Shown: positions 25,571-35,317, numbered from the stretch's first letter. The stretch is 64,000 nt of DNA from Endozoicomonas sp. SCSIO W0465 (GCF_023716865.1 NZ_CP092417.1:3140001-3204000); one strand, 5' to 3'. The notes: generated by a model from the letters alone, not told the origin. Program-made: numbers and translations.

Positions 25571-26698
25571 TCAGGCGGCCTCGGCGTAGTTGTTGAGATC
25601 CAGCGTGATGTTGGCGGTGATCTCCTTGGGGCAGTTCAGCGGGCGCAGGGTGAAATAGATCTCCACGGCGTATTTAGTCGGCCAGCTGATGACAATATCC
25701 CCGGCTTTCGGTGGATCAATCTCACCGGGGAACGGGATTCCGTTGATCTCCACCCCATGGGCCATCTCCCGCAGGGGTTTCATAAAATAGGTGCTGTTGA
25801 AAGCGATGGATTGCGGAGTGCTGTTGAGCAGCCGGTTGCCGATCCGGGCCACCGCCAGCAGATAGATACGTCTCGCGGCTTTGTCTGCCACCCTCAGATT
25901 TTCAATTACCCGGTAATCACTGGTTTCAGGGGCGAGGGTAAAACCGTCAGAGGTATAGGTACCGTCATAGTCCTCATACCAGGTAGGAACAGAAAAACGA
26001 CCATTGTTGTGCATATCCAGCAGCACCGATTTATCCAGCTCCAGCCCGTTGGTATCGGTGGGGCGCTGTGCATAGTTACCCAGCAGAGTTCCGGTGGCCA
26101 CCCGCATGGGGCTGTCTGCCACACTGACGGATTTATTGGCCAGTCGGCCCGCCATGGCTCCGAGAAAATCCGGATAGAGCAAAGGAACGGTCATTACCCG
26201 ATCCGCACTGACATTCTCAGTCACCGCTTTGGCCAGGGCGCTATAATCGCTCCAGCTCTCTTCCGCCGATGGGCCACGGAAAGCACTCTGGAAAAACACC
26301 CGGCGCTGATACTTGCCGATCAGCTCCATGGCGGTGGCCTGCATATTTTCCAGGTCGGATTTACTGGCCACCGGATCACAATTCACCACGGATTCCACGC
26401 TGACACTGCCCACGGCCTGGTCCACCATCTCCAGCAACTTGGCTTCGGCAGTCAGGGGCAGGAGATAGGCGAACCAGTTCTGGCCCCCGTTGGAGCGGGC
26501 GGCTTCCACCTGGGTTTTCAGGTTGGAAACGCCAGAGCCCAGCACTGCCTCCAGGTCAGTACTCATATTGATGGCGTGCACCTGGTTAGTTTCCGAAGCC
26601 GTGGGAACCACTCCGGTAAACAGGTCGAGACATTCCACCTCACTGGGTGTCCCCTGGGCCAGATCCAGGTTGTTGACGGTAACGGAACCTAATGACAT
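25571..26698 (-). CDS. Tail sheath protein, DUF2586 family (FI-like)
   Basis: 375 aa. Starts MSLGSVTVNNLDLAQGTPSE and ends with KYAVEIYFTLRPLNCPKEIT and a final beta strand, a C-terminal layout shared by contractile sheaths. Family recognised as DUF2586 of K139-type phages. The tube gene follows after 2 bases. Intact. Confidence 0.78.
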   Translation of the reverse strand: MSLGSVTVNNLDLAQGTPSEVECLDLFTGVVPTASETNQVHAINMSTDLEAVLGSGVSNLKTQVEAARSNGGQNWFAYLLPLTAEAKLLEMVDQAVGSVSVESVVNCDPVASKSDLENMQATAMELIGKYQRRVFFQSAFRGPSAEESWSDYSALAKAVTENVSADRVMTVPLLYPDFLGAMAGRLANKSVSVADSPMRVATGTLLGNYAQRPTDTNGLELDKSVLLDMHNNGRFSVPTWYEDYDGTYTSDGFTLAPETSDYRVIENLRVADKAARRIYLLAVARIGNRLLNSTPQSIAFNSTYFMKPLREMAHGVEINGIPFPGEIDPPKAGDIVISWPTKYAVEIYFTLRPLNCPKEITANITLDLNNYAEAA

Positions 26699-26719
26699 GA
26701 ACGGTCTCCCTTACAAAGA

Positions 26720-27406
26720 TTAACGGGCCCGGCGTTGCCGTTCCTGCTCAATTTCACGGGTTAAAATCTGGGTGGCATCACCTCCGGCCATGCCCAGAAA
26801 TGGCCGTTCCGGAACCGGGATTTTCCAGCTTTTGGGCGGATTGGTATTGTTTCTCAGTGTGCGGATAATCAATCCGGCCTGACCCAGCTTCATGTTCTCC
26901 ATAATCCACCGCTGGCTGGGGCGCTTGCGGCGGGTTTTGCCCTTGTTGGGGCCTGACTTGAACGTTTTACCGGTGCTGATGGTGAACCCTGCTTCCAGCA
27001 ATGCCTTAGCCTGCTTTTTGGTGGCGTTGGCTTCATAGTCCGGCTGTCCATGGATCTTCACCATCCGGGCAGCGGTCATCACTTCGTCTATGCCAAACTG
27101 GTGCTTATAGCCCAGTTTGGCCACGGATTTATTGGGCCAGGTGACTTTCACATAGTTGGGCGTCGAGAAAAATTTCAAGCTTCTCCCCATGTTTTTCAGA
27201 AGTTTTCCTTTGCCATATTTGCGCTTTTCAAAAGGATTCCCGTAAATAGTGCGCTGTTGGCGGATATTCTCCCGGCTGGCTTTCAGATAAGCCCGTCCGG
27301 CATGGTTAAATATCCGTTTCCGGCTGGCAGCTGGCAGGGCCAGCAGGCCAATATCCTGATTAATCCGGGCAGCATGGCGGGAGTCATAGCGAATCGTCAG
27401 GCTCAT
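26720..27406 (-). CDS. Phage virion morphogenesis (tail completion) protein, gpS-like
   Basis: 228 aa, basic. RIFNHAGRAYLKASRENIRQ, then PFEKRKYGKGKLLKNMGRSL and the C-terminal PVPERPFLGMAGGDATQIL, the R-x-F-L-G signature of the Mu gpG/P2 gpS family. Overlaps the gpR-like gene start by 4 bases. Intact. Confidence 0.8.
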   Translation of the reverse strand: MSLTIRYDSRHAARINQDIGLLALPAASRKRIFNHAGRAYLKASRENIRQQRTIYGNPFEKRKYGKGKLLKNMGRSLKFFSTPNYVKVTWPNKSVAKLGYKHQFGIDEVMTAARMVKIHGQPDYEANATKKQAKALLEAGFTISTGKTFKSGPNKGKTRRKRPSQRWIMENMKLGQAGLIIRTLRNNTNPPKSWKIPVPERPFLGMAGGDATQILTREIEQERQRRAR

Positions 27407-27921
27407 GGTAACGCTCCTGCTTTTCTGATCCGGCCATTGACTGGCATCTGCTCTCCATCATCTGCCGGATCGAGCCGGTCCAGCTGTTCGGCGATATCAA
27501 TCACCGGCTGGTCAATCAGTCGCCATTTCCGGCCATGCCATTGAATATTGCCATTGAGTTCATCCGCTTCAATCAGAACCGGATCAATAAACTCAATGGA
27601 AACATCCACATCCCACTGGGTGCCGGAGGCGTCCAGGGCTTCAATATCAATATCCGGGTCCGGTAGCCGGTCATCATCCCGTTCCCCGTCATGGTCTTTC
27701 AGCCAGGCGGCGATCCAGGCGGTAATCAGCCGGGAGTCCCCGGTGTACCGTTCAATAACCAGGGAGCACCGGTGATGCAGTCGGCAGAGTTCAAAATATT
27801 GTCCATGGTTGAAGCTGGCGGGAATCACGGTGCAAAGATCCACCCAGGCATCAATGTTCTCCCGGGGAATAAAATCCAGGTCAATCAGATAATCCGTCAG
27901 TCCCTGCAGCTTGGCGCTCAT
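27403..27921 (-). CDS. Phage tail completion protein, gpR-like
   Basis: 172 aa. LQGLTDYLIDLDFIPRENID at the N-terminus, HHRCSLVIERYTGDSRLITA and AWLKDHDGE in the middle: the pattern of P2 gpR. Placed between gpL-like and gpS-like genes, all with 4-base overlaps. Confidence 0.72.
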   Translation of the reverse strand: MSAKLQGLTDYLIDLDFIPRENIDAWVDLCTVIPASFNHGQYFELCRLHHRCSLVIERYTGDSRLITAWIAAWLKDHDGERDDDRLPDPDIDIEALDASGTQWDVDVSIEFIDPVLIEADELNGNIQWHGRKWRLIDQPVIDIAEQLDRLDPADDGEQMPVNGRIRKAGALP

Positions 27922-28382
27922 ATCAGTTCCACCGTAATATCGGATAGATTGAGCATCTGGCGGATAGCCTCATCGGCAAACCGTAAATAAACCGCCTCGG
28001 TTTCCGGGGCACTTTTGGCCTGATTGTCTGCCGGTTCTCTCCGGTCAATGGTGGGGAAATCCCGGCAGATACTGGCCTTGGCCCGGCAGAAAACAGCCCG
28101 GCGGTAGAGAATGACCAGGATGGATTCTCCGTCTATTGCTTCCGCTGGCACATTTGCCAGATCGACAACATCCATTTCAGTGTATTCAGACCGGAATTCA
28201 GACAAGCGCAGATTAATATCCGTCATGGCCTGGATCAAATGTTCCCGGACCGTCTTCACGTTCATATCATTGGGAACCCGGTAATTCACCACAAAATCTT
28301 GCAGATTAAGCTCCGGCCAGAATGGCTGGTTTGAGATCAGCCCCTCGGGTGGGTAGGTGGATTTTCCGGAAAATGTGGTCAT
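27918..28382 (-). CDS. Phage head completion protein, gpL-like
   Basis: 154 aa. LISNQPFWPELNLQDFVVNY and REHLIQAMTDINLRLSEFR match the P2 gpL layout; the C-terminus has YLRFADEAIRQMLNLS. Completes the head-tail connector. A 105-bp gap without a gene precedes it on the terminase side. Confidence 0.75.
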   Translation of the reverse strand: MTTFSGKSTYPPEGLISNQPFWPELNLQDFVVNYRVPNDMNVKTVREHLIQAMTDINLRLSEFRSEYTEMDVVDLANVPAEAIDGESILVILYRRAVFCRAKASICRDFPTIDRREPADNQAKSAPETEAVYLRFADEAIRQMLNLSDITVELI

Positions 28383-28487
28383 AACCGTTCCCGTTAATTT
28401 AGAACCGGGTCAGGACTGAAGAAAAACAGACCATGCAAGAAAACTGTTATTTCTTCAGCCTGCCCGGAGTGCGGTTGCTGAGAAGCC

Positions 28488-29186
28488 TTAATCCTGTTTA
28501 TCCAGTTTCTTTCTCAGCTGGTTGATTTTGGTGGAACATTTGGCCCCGGCAGGGTCGATCTCGGTAGCCCGGACAAAATGCTCCAGAGCGTGTTCCAGCC
28601 GGTTGTTTTTCATCTCAATATCCCCGGAAACCTTATGAAATTTCGCCACTACTTCCCGGGGAACTTTCCAGTTATCTTCCAGCAAGGTTTCAAAGGTCTT
28701 GCTGAACCAGGGTTCAACTTCTTTCCCTCTGGCCAGCTCAGCATTGGCCCAGACCAGCACGTTGTCACAGACAAAGGTGGGCAGATTGACCTTTTTGAAC
28801 CGCTGGGGCATGGGCTGTTTCTGTTCCAAAGCCGGGTAAGCCAACTCCAGGGCTTTGGGTATATTGCCGACGTCCATCAGCATAATAATCACTTCCACCA
28901 GAATCGGATTGCGGTAACTGTCACCGGAGGCCAGATAATCCTCGGCAATGGGAAGGTATTTGGGGATCAGCTCTTTTTCCCGGAGTTTGTCTTTGTCGCC
29001 GGGAGCCAGGCCAGAGAGCTTTTTCTGATCCTGTTCCAGGGCGTTGACCAATAGCTGGAACTGCTCATAATCTTCCGCAGTCTGGCGGATGCTCTCGGCT
29101 TCGTAACTTTCTGCCAGTTTGTCCTGTTGTGCTGTGGCCTGTTTGGCCTTCATGGTCTCCTTGAACTGGAGGGCTATGGAGGTCAT
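28488..29186 (-). CDS. Terminase small subunit / endonuclease, gpM-like
   Basis: 232 aa. Helical; KYLPIAEDYLASGDSYRNPI and LVEVIIMLMDVGNIPKALEL match P2 gpM, the small terminase. A TPR-like C-terminus (RLEHALEHFVRATEIDPAGA) is also usual in this family. Two bases separate it from the capsid gene. Confidence 0.8.
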   Translation of the reverse strand: MTSIALQFKETMKAKQATAQQDKLAESYEAESIRQTAEDYEQFQLLVNALEQDQKKLSGLAPGDKDKLREKELIPKYLPIAEDYLASGDSYRNPILVEVIIMLMDVGNIPKALELAYPALEQKQPMPQRFKKVNLPTFVCDNVLVWANAELARGKEVEPWFSKTFETLLEDNWKVPREVVAKFHKVSGDIEMKNNRLEHALEHFVRATEIDPAGAKCSTKINQLRKKLDKQD

Positions 29187-29188
29187 TG

Positions 29189-30253
29189 TCAGGCTCCGGG
29201 ATGGGCTTCAGGCTTGGTGGGAACTTCGGCCTTTGCTTTTGGAGTACCGTTTACCAGTTCCACATTGGCCGCCTCAATTCCGGCGATGCCATCAAAGTTT
29301 GCAATCATGTAGGCATCATTTGAGCTGATAAAATCTTCCACCCGGTTCCGCTTGGGATAGTCCGCCATCTGTCTCCGGGTTTTGCCTTCCTGGTAATACA
29401 GAGAGAGGTTTTCGGTATCGGTAACCAATACCCCGTTATCCGGGAAACCGGGAACCGTGATGGAGGGTAAACCGCCATAGGCTTTATCCAGAACCATCAC
29501 CTGGGCTTTTTCGGTGGGCTGCTGGGCAAATTTTGCCAGGGCTTTGCCCATATCGTTGGCGATCAGATGGCGGCCCACAATGGCCACCTCGCTCCCGGTG
29601 CGCTGGGCGTCGTCGATCAGGTTGTAAACGTCATAAACCAGGGCATCGAGGTTCTTATAATCACCGCTTTCTCCCAGGGTGATTTTGCCGGAACCGGTGC
29701 TGGATTCGGTCAGATAATGTTCTGCCTTATTGGCTTTCAGCAGATGGAGCCAGCCTTTGTTCACGTCCTCCAGGTTAGGATTGGTTGTGGAATTCGTCTC
29801 CGGAGCGATGGCGTCACCATGCCAGCCTACCAGAATCCGGTCCAGGGCGATCCGGCGGTAAACCTGCTGCATATACAGTTCCATAAAATTGTCGTAGCGG
29901 GCCCAGGCGTCGAGCAGGTCATAGCTGAAAGAGACATCAAACTCCGTCAGCTTGCATTCATACTCCAGACCATCCGGTGGGCTCATGGGGGTTGTGGTGC
30001 GGTCCTTGTTGCTAACATTGGTGCGCTTGGCCAGTGGGCTGTAAATCCCGATTTTTACCGCTTGCCCTTTACGGTCAGTGACCGGGATCATGGAAATACG
30101 TTGCAGAAATTCACTGGAGTCCTGAATAGCGGTATTGAGCCGGGTCTCCATGGGTTCGGAAACCGCAAAACCGTTCCGGGTGGATTTCACTCCGTAGGCT
30201 TTGCCCATGGCTTCCTGAAGTTTGGAGAATTTCTGCCGGGTGATCTCTTTCAT
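29189..30253 (-). CDS. Major capsid protein, gpN-like
   Basis: 354 aa, the size of P2 gpN (357 aa). MKEITRQKFSKLQEAMGKAY; FLQRISMIPVTDRKGQAVKI; ALDRILVGWHGDAIAPETNS; PERYLSTEN-like region replaced by VLVTDTENLSLYYQEGKTRR. Intact and followed directly by the small terminase gene. Low-complexity P/A/K-rich C-terminus. Confidence 0.9.
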   Translation of the reverse strand: MKEITRQKFSKLQEAMGKAYGVKSTRNGFAVSEPMETRLNTAIQDSSEFLQRISMIPVTDRKGQAVKIGIYSPLAKRTNVSNKDRTTTPMSPPDGLEYECKLTEFDVSFSYDLLDAWARYDNFMELYMQQVYRRIALDRILVGWHGDAIAPETNSTTNPNLEDVNKGWLHLLKANKAEHYLTESSTGSGKITLGESGDYKNLDALVYDVYNLIDDAQRTGSEVAIVGRHLIANDMGKALAKFAQQPTEKAQVMVLDKAYGGLPSITVPGFPDNGVLVTDTENLSLYYQEGKTRRQMADYPKRNRVEDFISSNDAYMIANFDGIAGIEAANVELVNGTPKAKAEVPTKPEAHPGA

Positions 30254-30284
30254 GGTGTTTCACTCCAGTGAGTCTGAAAACTCA

Positions 30285-31175
30285 TTACACAAAGGTGGCC
30301 TCAGCACCGGCCCCGGTATTGGCTGGAACCTTTGTGCCCGGCTGCCCGGCGGTGGCTTTTTCCAGTTGTTCCCCAAATGTTGTCAGCTGTTCGGTGACGG
30401 TGTTCATAAAATTGCGAATCTCGTCCTCGTTGCCATCTCCACTCTGTTCCTGTGACTCTTTTTTCTCGTGTTCCTGCTCCTCATTACCACCGGATTTTTG
30501 CAGCAGTGAGGCCAGGTTTTCAGTGGCGGCCAGCTGTTTTTCCTGCAGCTCTTTCAGGGCCTTGAACTGTTCGTCTGTCATTTCTTCCACCTCTTGTGGT
30601 GAGGTTTCAGAGCTTTTCAGTTCAGAACCGAGCCTCTGAAACAGGGTTTTAAAAAAAGATTCGGAGGGATCTCTGGCCCCGGTTTGCTCATGCTCCCCGG
30701 CCCTGGAAAATTTAAAGGTCTCCTGCTCCACAGACTCACCGATCATCAGCGGGTTACTGTCATCTTTGCGTGAGAACTTCAGGGCACTGGTGCCCAGGCT
30801 GGCGGGTTCATCGGTCACCGCCAGCCCCATCAGATAGGTTTTGCCGGTTCCGGCAAAATTGGTGTCCAGCTCCATAGAGGTATGCAGCCTCTGACCCTGG
30901 GCGTTCATCTCAATCAGTCGTCGGTTAGGATGGATCTGGGCCTGCAGGGCAGTCCGGCCTTTCTTGTCCGTGGTGGTTCTGACTTTGCAGACCTCCCCGA
31001 AATTGCCAAACCACCAGAGCATATGGTCAGAACTGATCACGGCGGTGTACTCCTCCGGATCATAGCTCTCAGCGGCATCCAGCAGCATCTGTTCACTGAT
31101 GTTCCGTCCGTCCACAGTGGGGCCGGAGGTGCCGATGGTGATCCAGTCGGTGGTCAGTTGCATGGGTGCGGCCAT
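30285..31175 (-). CDS. Capsid scaffolding protein/protease, gpO-like
   Basis: 296 aa. The N-terminal protease-like domain has YTAVISSDHMLWWFGNFGEV and LHTSMELDTNFAGTGKTYLM with the H/S residues expected for P2 gpO; the C-terminal half is a charged helical scaffold (TDEQFKALKELQEKQLAATE). First gene of the leftward head-tail operon. Confidence 0.85.
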   Translation of the reverse strand: MAAPMQLTTDWITIGTSGPTVDGRNISEQMLLDAAESYDPEEYTAVISSDHMLWWFGNFGEVCKVRTTTDKKGRTALQAQIHPNRRLIEMNAQGQRLHTSMELDTNFAGTGKTYLMGLAVTDEPASLGTSALKFSRKDDSNPLMIGESVEQETFKFSRAGEHEQTGARDPSESFFKTLFQRLGSELKSSETSPQEVEEMTDEQFKALKELQEKQLAATENLASLLQKSGGNEEQEHEKKESQEQSGDGNEDEIRNFMNTVTEQLTTFGEQLEKATAGQPGTKVPANTGAGAEATFV

Positions 31176-31249
31176 AGGAAAACCCCATGGAAAAAAATGG
31201 AATAAGCCTGTATTAGCTCAAATCCGGGAGAGTTTCGGCGGGTTTTGTT

Positions 31250-31288
31250 CCTGAACATTCCTGAAACGCCATTTCAGGAATGTTCAGG
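31250..31288. promoter_or_regulatory. Perfect 17-bp inverted repeat between gpO and gpP genes
   Basis: CCTGAACATTCCTGAAA, 5-nt spacer, then its exact reverse complement. It lies in the 160-bp divergent promoter region of the two late operons, where P2 has its Ogr-dependent promoters. Candidate binding site for the Ogr-like activator or for a repressor; an RNA hairpin at the 5' end of the terminase transcript is also possible. Confidence 0.6.
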
Positions 31289-31335
31289 ATCGATAATGCG
31301 GGGCAGTCAATGGCTGTCCATTACTCTCTGCGTTT

Positions 31336-33105
31336 ATGGCAAACGACAAAACCTCCATTGAACAGGCAAGGGCGCTCTATATTCAGCGGCGCACTGTGAC
31401 CGATATTGCCCGGGAACTGGACATCACCAGGGCCACGGTTTATCGCTGGATTGACCAGTTCGGTTGGGATCGCCTCCGCACTGAGGGCAGTCCCAGGGAA
31501 GTGACGGAACAGCGGCTTACCGCTCTGTTGGTAAAAGGGAGTAAAACAGCGGAGGAGCTGGCAGAAATTGAACTGCTGACCGGTGTCCTGGAGCGGCTGG
31601 AAAAACTGGAACAACGGGAGCAGAACCGGCAGGTTGCAGCGGTTGCAAAGGATGAAACAAAGAAACGTCCCCGCAAAACCCAGCGAAAATCCGCCAATGA
31701 TTTCACCGGATTGGATGAGGGACTGCTGATGGAGGCGTTTCGCAATAGCCAGTTTGATTACCAGTTTGATCTCTATGGTTTCAGAGATTCCAGGGTCCGG
31801 AACCTGCTGAAATCCCGCCAGATCGGGTTTACCCGCTATTTTTCGGCGGAGGCGTTGGTGGATGCCCTGCTGACCGGGCAGAACCAGATTTTTATCTCTG
31901 CCTCCAGAGCCCAGGCCGAGGTGTTCCGGGATTATATCAAAGGGTTTGTTCTGGATTGGTTGGATAAGGAGCTAAAGGGTCGGGATAAAATCGAGCTGAT
32001 GACCGATAACGGGCTGGTCTGCCTCTACTTTCTCAGTACCAATTCCATGACAGCCCAGAGTTACAACGGGAATTTTTACTTTGATGAATATTTCTGGGTC
32101 CGGGATTTTGACAAACTGAACAAGGTGGCTGCCGCCATGGCCAGCCAGAAACGGTTTCGGAAAACCTATTTCTCCACCCCGTCCGCCATGAGCCATCCGG
32201 CCTATGATCTCTGGAGTGGTGAGCGTTACAAAGAGCGTTTCAGAAAACGGAATCAGGAAGTTCCGGAGTTTCCCACGGAGAAACAGCTCCGCAACGGTGA
32301 AATATGTCCGGATGGTGCATTCCGTAAGATCATCACCCTCCATGATGCCATGGCGGGCGGTTGTGATCTGTTTGACCTGGAGGAGCTGGAGCTGGAATAC
32401 CCCGATGAGGAGTTTGACCAGCTGTTTCGCTGTCAGTTTATTGATGACAGTAACAGCTTGTTTCAGCTGGCCACCCTTCAGCCTTGTCTGGCTGACATTG
32501 GTGACTGGCGGGATTTCAGTCCGGACAACGGCAGACCGTACCTGAGCAAACCGGTCTGGCTTGGCTATGACCCCTCCCGAACCCGTGACGGGGCCTGTAT
32601 TGTGGTGGTTGCACCGCCGAAACGGCTGGGAGGGCAGTTCCGGATATTGGAACGAATCCGGATGCATGGCCAGAGCTGGTTCTATCAGGCAGAGAAAATC
32701 CGCAGCCTGACGGAAAAATACACGGTGGACTATATCGGGATAGACCTGACCGGCCCCGGCTCGGGTGTCTTTGAGCAGGTTCAGCAATTCTACCCAAGAG
32801 CAACCCCGATCCACTACACTCTCGAATCCAAAACCCGGCTGGTCCTGAAAGCCCAGGAAGTGATCGGCCAGGGTCGGATACTCTGGGACAGTGCCTGGAG
32901 TGATATAGCGGCGGGATTTATGCAGATCCACCGCACCACCACAAACAGCGGGCAGATCACCTACGTGGCGGACCGATCCCAAAGGACAGGTCATGCGGAC
33001 AGTGCCTGGGCCATTATGCACACGCTGATCAATGAAGGGTTGAATTACCGCAATCTGAGACCGTCCCGCTATGTTTTCGGGGATGACCATGAGCAAGCGG
33101 CGTAA
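31336..33105 (+). CDS. Terminase large subunit (ATPase), gpP-like
   Basis: 589 aa, the size of P2 gpP (590 aa). N-terminal HTH (VTDIARELDITRATVYRWID), ATPase core with LLKSRQIGFTRYFSAEALVD (Walker A region, about residues 155-170) and NFYFDEYFWVRDF (Walker B), and an RNase H-type nuclease with WLGYDPSRTRDGACIVVVA. Packages DNA into the head. Overlaps the portal gene by 17 bases. Intact. Confidence 0.92.
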   Translation: MANDKTSIEQARALYIQRRTVTDIARELDITRATVYRWIDQFGWDRLRTEGSPREVTEQRLTALLVKGSKTAEELAEIELLTGVLERLEKLEQREQNRQVAAVAKDETKKRPRKTQRKSANDFTGLDEGLLMEAFRNSQFDYQFDLYGFRDSRVRNLLKSRQIGFTRYFSAEALVDALLTGQNQIFISASRAQAEVFRDYIKGFVLDWLDKELKGRDKIELMTDNGLVCLYFLSTNSMTAQSYNGNFYFDEYFWVRDFDKLNKVAAAMASQKRFRKTYFSTPSAMSHPAYDLWSGERYKERFRKRNQEVPEFPTEKQLRNGEICPDGAFRKIITLHDAMAGGCDLFDLEELELEYPDEEFDQLFRCQFIDDSNSLFQLATLQPCLADIGDWRDFSPDNGRPYLSKPVWLGYDPSRTRDGACIVVVAPPKRLGGQFRILERIRMHGQSWFYQAEKIRSLTEKYTVDYIGIDLTGPGSGVFEQVQQFYPRATPIHYTLESKTRLVLKAQEVIGQGRILWDSAWSDIAAGFMQIHRTTTNSGQITYVADRSQRTGHADSAWAIMHTLINEGLNYRNLRPSRYVFGDDHEQAA

Positions 33106-34136
33106 AAAAACAGCAGTCCGTAACCACCCAGGAATTTTCCTTCGGTGATCCGGAACCGGTGCTGACCCATCTGCTGGATTATCTCGGGATCTTTATGACC
33201 CCGCTGGCCGGTTACTATGAACCGCCGATCTCCCTGATCGGGCTTTCCAGAATGCGCCATGCCAATGCCCAGCATGGGCGCTGCCTGACCTTTAAGCGAA
33301 ATATTATCAGCCGGTTTTTTGTGCCCAATGAGATCATCGGCATGAAAGATTTCCGGGCGGCCTGCTATGAACATCAGTGTTTCGGCATGAGTTATTTCCA
33401 GTTGTTTCGGAACCGTTTTGGCGGGTTGCAACGGTTGCAACATCTTCCCACCCTCAATATGCGGCGCAAAGCCGATATGGAAAACGGCCAGACCCAGTAT
33501 TGCTGGCTGGGGCCGGACCGGCTTTCTCCGCTGAATTTTGAGCCTGGTGAAGTGGTGCAAACCGTGGAATATGACACGTTACAGCAGATTTATGGCATTC
33601 CTGACTGGCTATGCGCCATGCAGGCACTGCTATTGAATGAGGATGCCACTCTGTTCCGGCGGCGTTATTTCCATAATGGCTGTCATATCGGTTATATCCT
33701 CTATACCACTGATCCGAACCTGGACCCGAAAACCGAGGCCATGCTGATCAATAAGATGAAAGAGGGCAAGGCAGCGGGAAACTTTCGCTCCCTGTTTATC
33801 AATATTCCCGGCGGTAAGGAAAAGGCGGTGCAGGTGATCCCGGTGGGTGATATCAGTCAGCGGGATGAGTTCCAGCGGATTAAAAATATTTCGGCGGATG
33901 ATGTGATTGTGGGCCATGGGATGCAGCCAGCCCTTGCAGGCATCCGGCCAGAGGGGAACCAGAGCTTTGGGGATATTGAAAAGATCCTGAAGGTTTACCT
34001 GGAAACCGATGTTAAATCCATGGTTCAGCCTTTTCTGGAACTGAACCGGCAATTAGGGGCGGAGGTGTTTCAGTTTGATTTTAACCTGCCGTTTTTTGAA
34101 TCGGCGCTGATTGGTGAGACTCCGGCGGCGGTTTGA
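33089..34136 (+). pseudogene. Portal protein, gpQ-like, N-terminal frameshift
   Basis: ATG at 33089 begins MSKRRKK but runs into a stop at 33148. The portal frame (QSVTTQEFSFGDPEPVLTHL, GIFMTPLAGYYEPPISLIGL) is reached by dropping one A from the seven A at 33104-33110, a +1 shift. From there the frame is open to 34136, about 348 aa in total, like P2 gpQ (344 aa). An internal GTG (33159) could give a protein lacking about 23 residues. The A7 run could allow polymerase slippage, but mutation is the simpler reading given the decay around it. Confidence 0.8.
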
Positions 34137-34271
34137 ATCTTCTCCCCCCCTTTTTTTTCTGAAGTAAGTCTAATTGCCACGGTTTTCGTGGGAGCTTTCG
34201 TGGGAGCTAATGACAGCAGATAAAAAACAGACTATTATCAGATTATAAACAGATATAAGGAGCTGTAAATT

Positions 34272-34557
34272 ATGGCTGCATTATTGGAAACCGCTGATCA
34301 GGCACTTCCGGTCACTCAGTTGGCTCGTCAATTTAAACTTTTACCTGGATAAGATCTGTAATCGTGAGCAAGACAAATATGTTGTCATGCGGAACAATGA
34401 ACCGGCAGCGGTATTGCTCAGTGTGGAACAGTTTGAAGCCATGGTAAACGAACTGGAAGATTTGAGGATTGAAGCCATTGCCAAGGATCGGTTAACGGCT
34501 TTTGATGGCAAAACAACCATTAGCCATGATGATATGTTAAAAGAATTTGAGGATTAA
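34272..34557 (+). pseudogene. Phd/YefM-type antitoxin with frameshift
   Basis: Good ribosome binding site (AAGGAG) before MAALLETADQALPVTQLARQ; a one-base slip at about 34345 (TTTAAACTTTTACC) ends the frame at GWI-like TAA. The rest continues in the next frame: YVVMRNNEPAAVLLSVEQFE to LKEFED, the Phd/YefM core. Four bases before the RelE-like gene, so a type II toxin-antitoxin pair. Confidence 0.75.
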
Positions 34558-34560
34558 TCC

Positions 34561-34836
34561 GTGGGCTGGGAAATAGAGTATCTACCCCAGGTTAGAGATG
34601 ATCTGAAAATGCTGGGTAGTTCTGAAGCCAGTAGAATCCTTAAAGCGATAAAATCAAGAATTGAGAAGGGTGAGCCGGATAAGTCCGGTAAAACATTAAA
34701 AGGCACTTTATCCGGTTGTCGCAGGATTCGAGTAGGAGAATCACTGAAATCTGGCCATGGCAAGTCTAATCATCAGATAGAGTCTGAGTTTGCCCGGCGT
34801 CGGTCGGTTTCCCGTGGGGAAGCCGACAAACAGTAA
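34561..34836 (+). pseudogene. RelE/ParE-type toxin with replaced C-terminus
   Basis: The N-terminal 60 residues (GWEIEYLPQVRDDLKMLGSS; LKGTLSGCRRIRVG) match RelE-family toxins. After RIRVG the family would continue with the DYRIVY strand; here it reads ESLKSGHGKSNHQIESEFAR instead and ends at residue 91. A deletion or junction has removed the catalytic C-terminal strands, so it is probably inactive. Confidence 0.7.
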
Positions 34837-34891
34837 TGACATGGATTCCCATAGGAGTCGTTATCAACGATGGCGGATACCGGGATTATCC

Positions 34892-35317
34892 TCAATGCTG
34901 ATAACCAATCGCTTTCCCAGGGCATTTAAGAACCGCTTCAATGCTCTGGATTTTTGAACCACTATGGGGATCAAGCAATGTCCGGATAAACTTTTCATCC
35001 TTGCCGACCAGGGCGGCCAGGTCCTTTTTCTTATGATGTTTTCTTTTCTGTTCTGAATAAATGGCTGCCTTTGCAGCAATGAGCGCAGACGGTGCTACCG
35101 GATAGGTGTTTACCGCCAGCATATCACCGGGAACCGGTAATAATTCATTATTCTCCATGGTCGTGGAAATCAATTCATCAAGACAATCCACAGATTCTGA
35201 CAAAGCTTCATCTATGGTTTCACCATCCGTTCCACCCCAGCCAAAATCCATAAACCTTACTAAATAGCGGCCATCTTCATCACGGCTTACGGTTGCCGGA
35301 TATTGCATTCTCATCAT
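34892..35317 (-). CDS. hicB: HicB-type antitoxin
   Basis: 141 aa. N-terminal HicB fold (MQYPATVSRDEDGRYLVRFM; DGETIDEALSESVDCLDEL) and a C-terminal HTH-like part (KKKDLAALVGKDEKFIRTLL). Neutralises HicA and represses the operon. The hicA gene just upstream (35333-36673) is split by an IS, so this antitoxin is now without an active partner. Intact. Confidence 0.85.
   Translation of the reverse strand: MMRMQYPATVSRDEDGRYLVRFMDFGWGGTDGETIDEALSESVDCLDELISTTMENNELLPVPGDMLAVNTYPVAPSALIAAKAAIYSEQKRKHHKKKDLAALVGKDEKFIRTLLDPHSGSKIQSIEAVLKCPGKAIGYQH

Noticed and set aside
25757..26692. 311-codon open frame antisense to the tail sheath gene
   Set aside because: Shadow frame rich in His/Gly from the reverse strand of a GC-rich gene; no family resemblance.
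31972..33096. 374-codon open frame antisense to the large terminase
   Set aside because: Shadow frame; the terminase on the plus strand accounts for the region over its full family length.
33104..33110. Programmed ribosomal frameshift in the portal gene
   Set aside because: The shift needed is +1, whereas A7 heptamers promote -1; portal genes of P2-like phages are not known for recoding.
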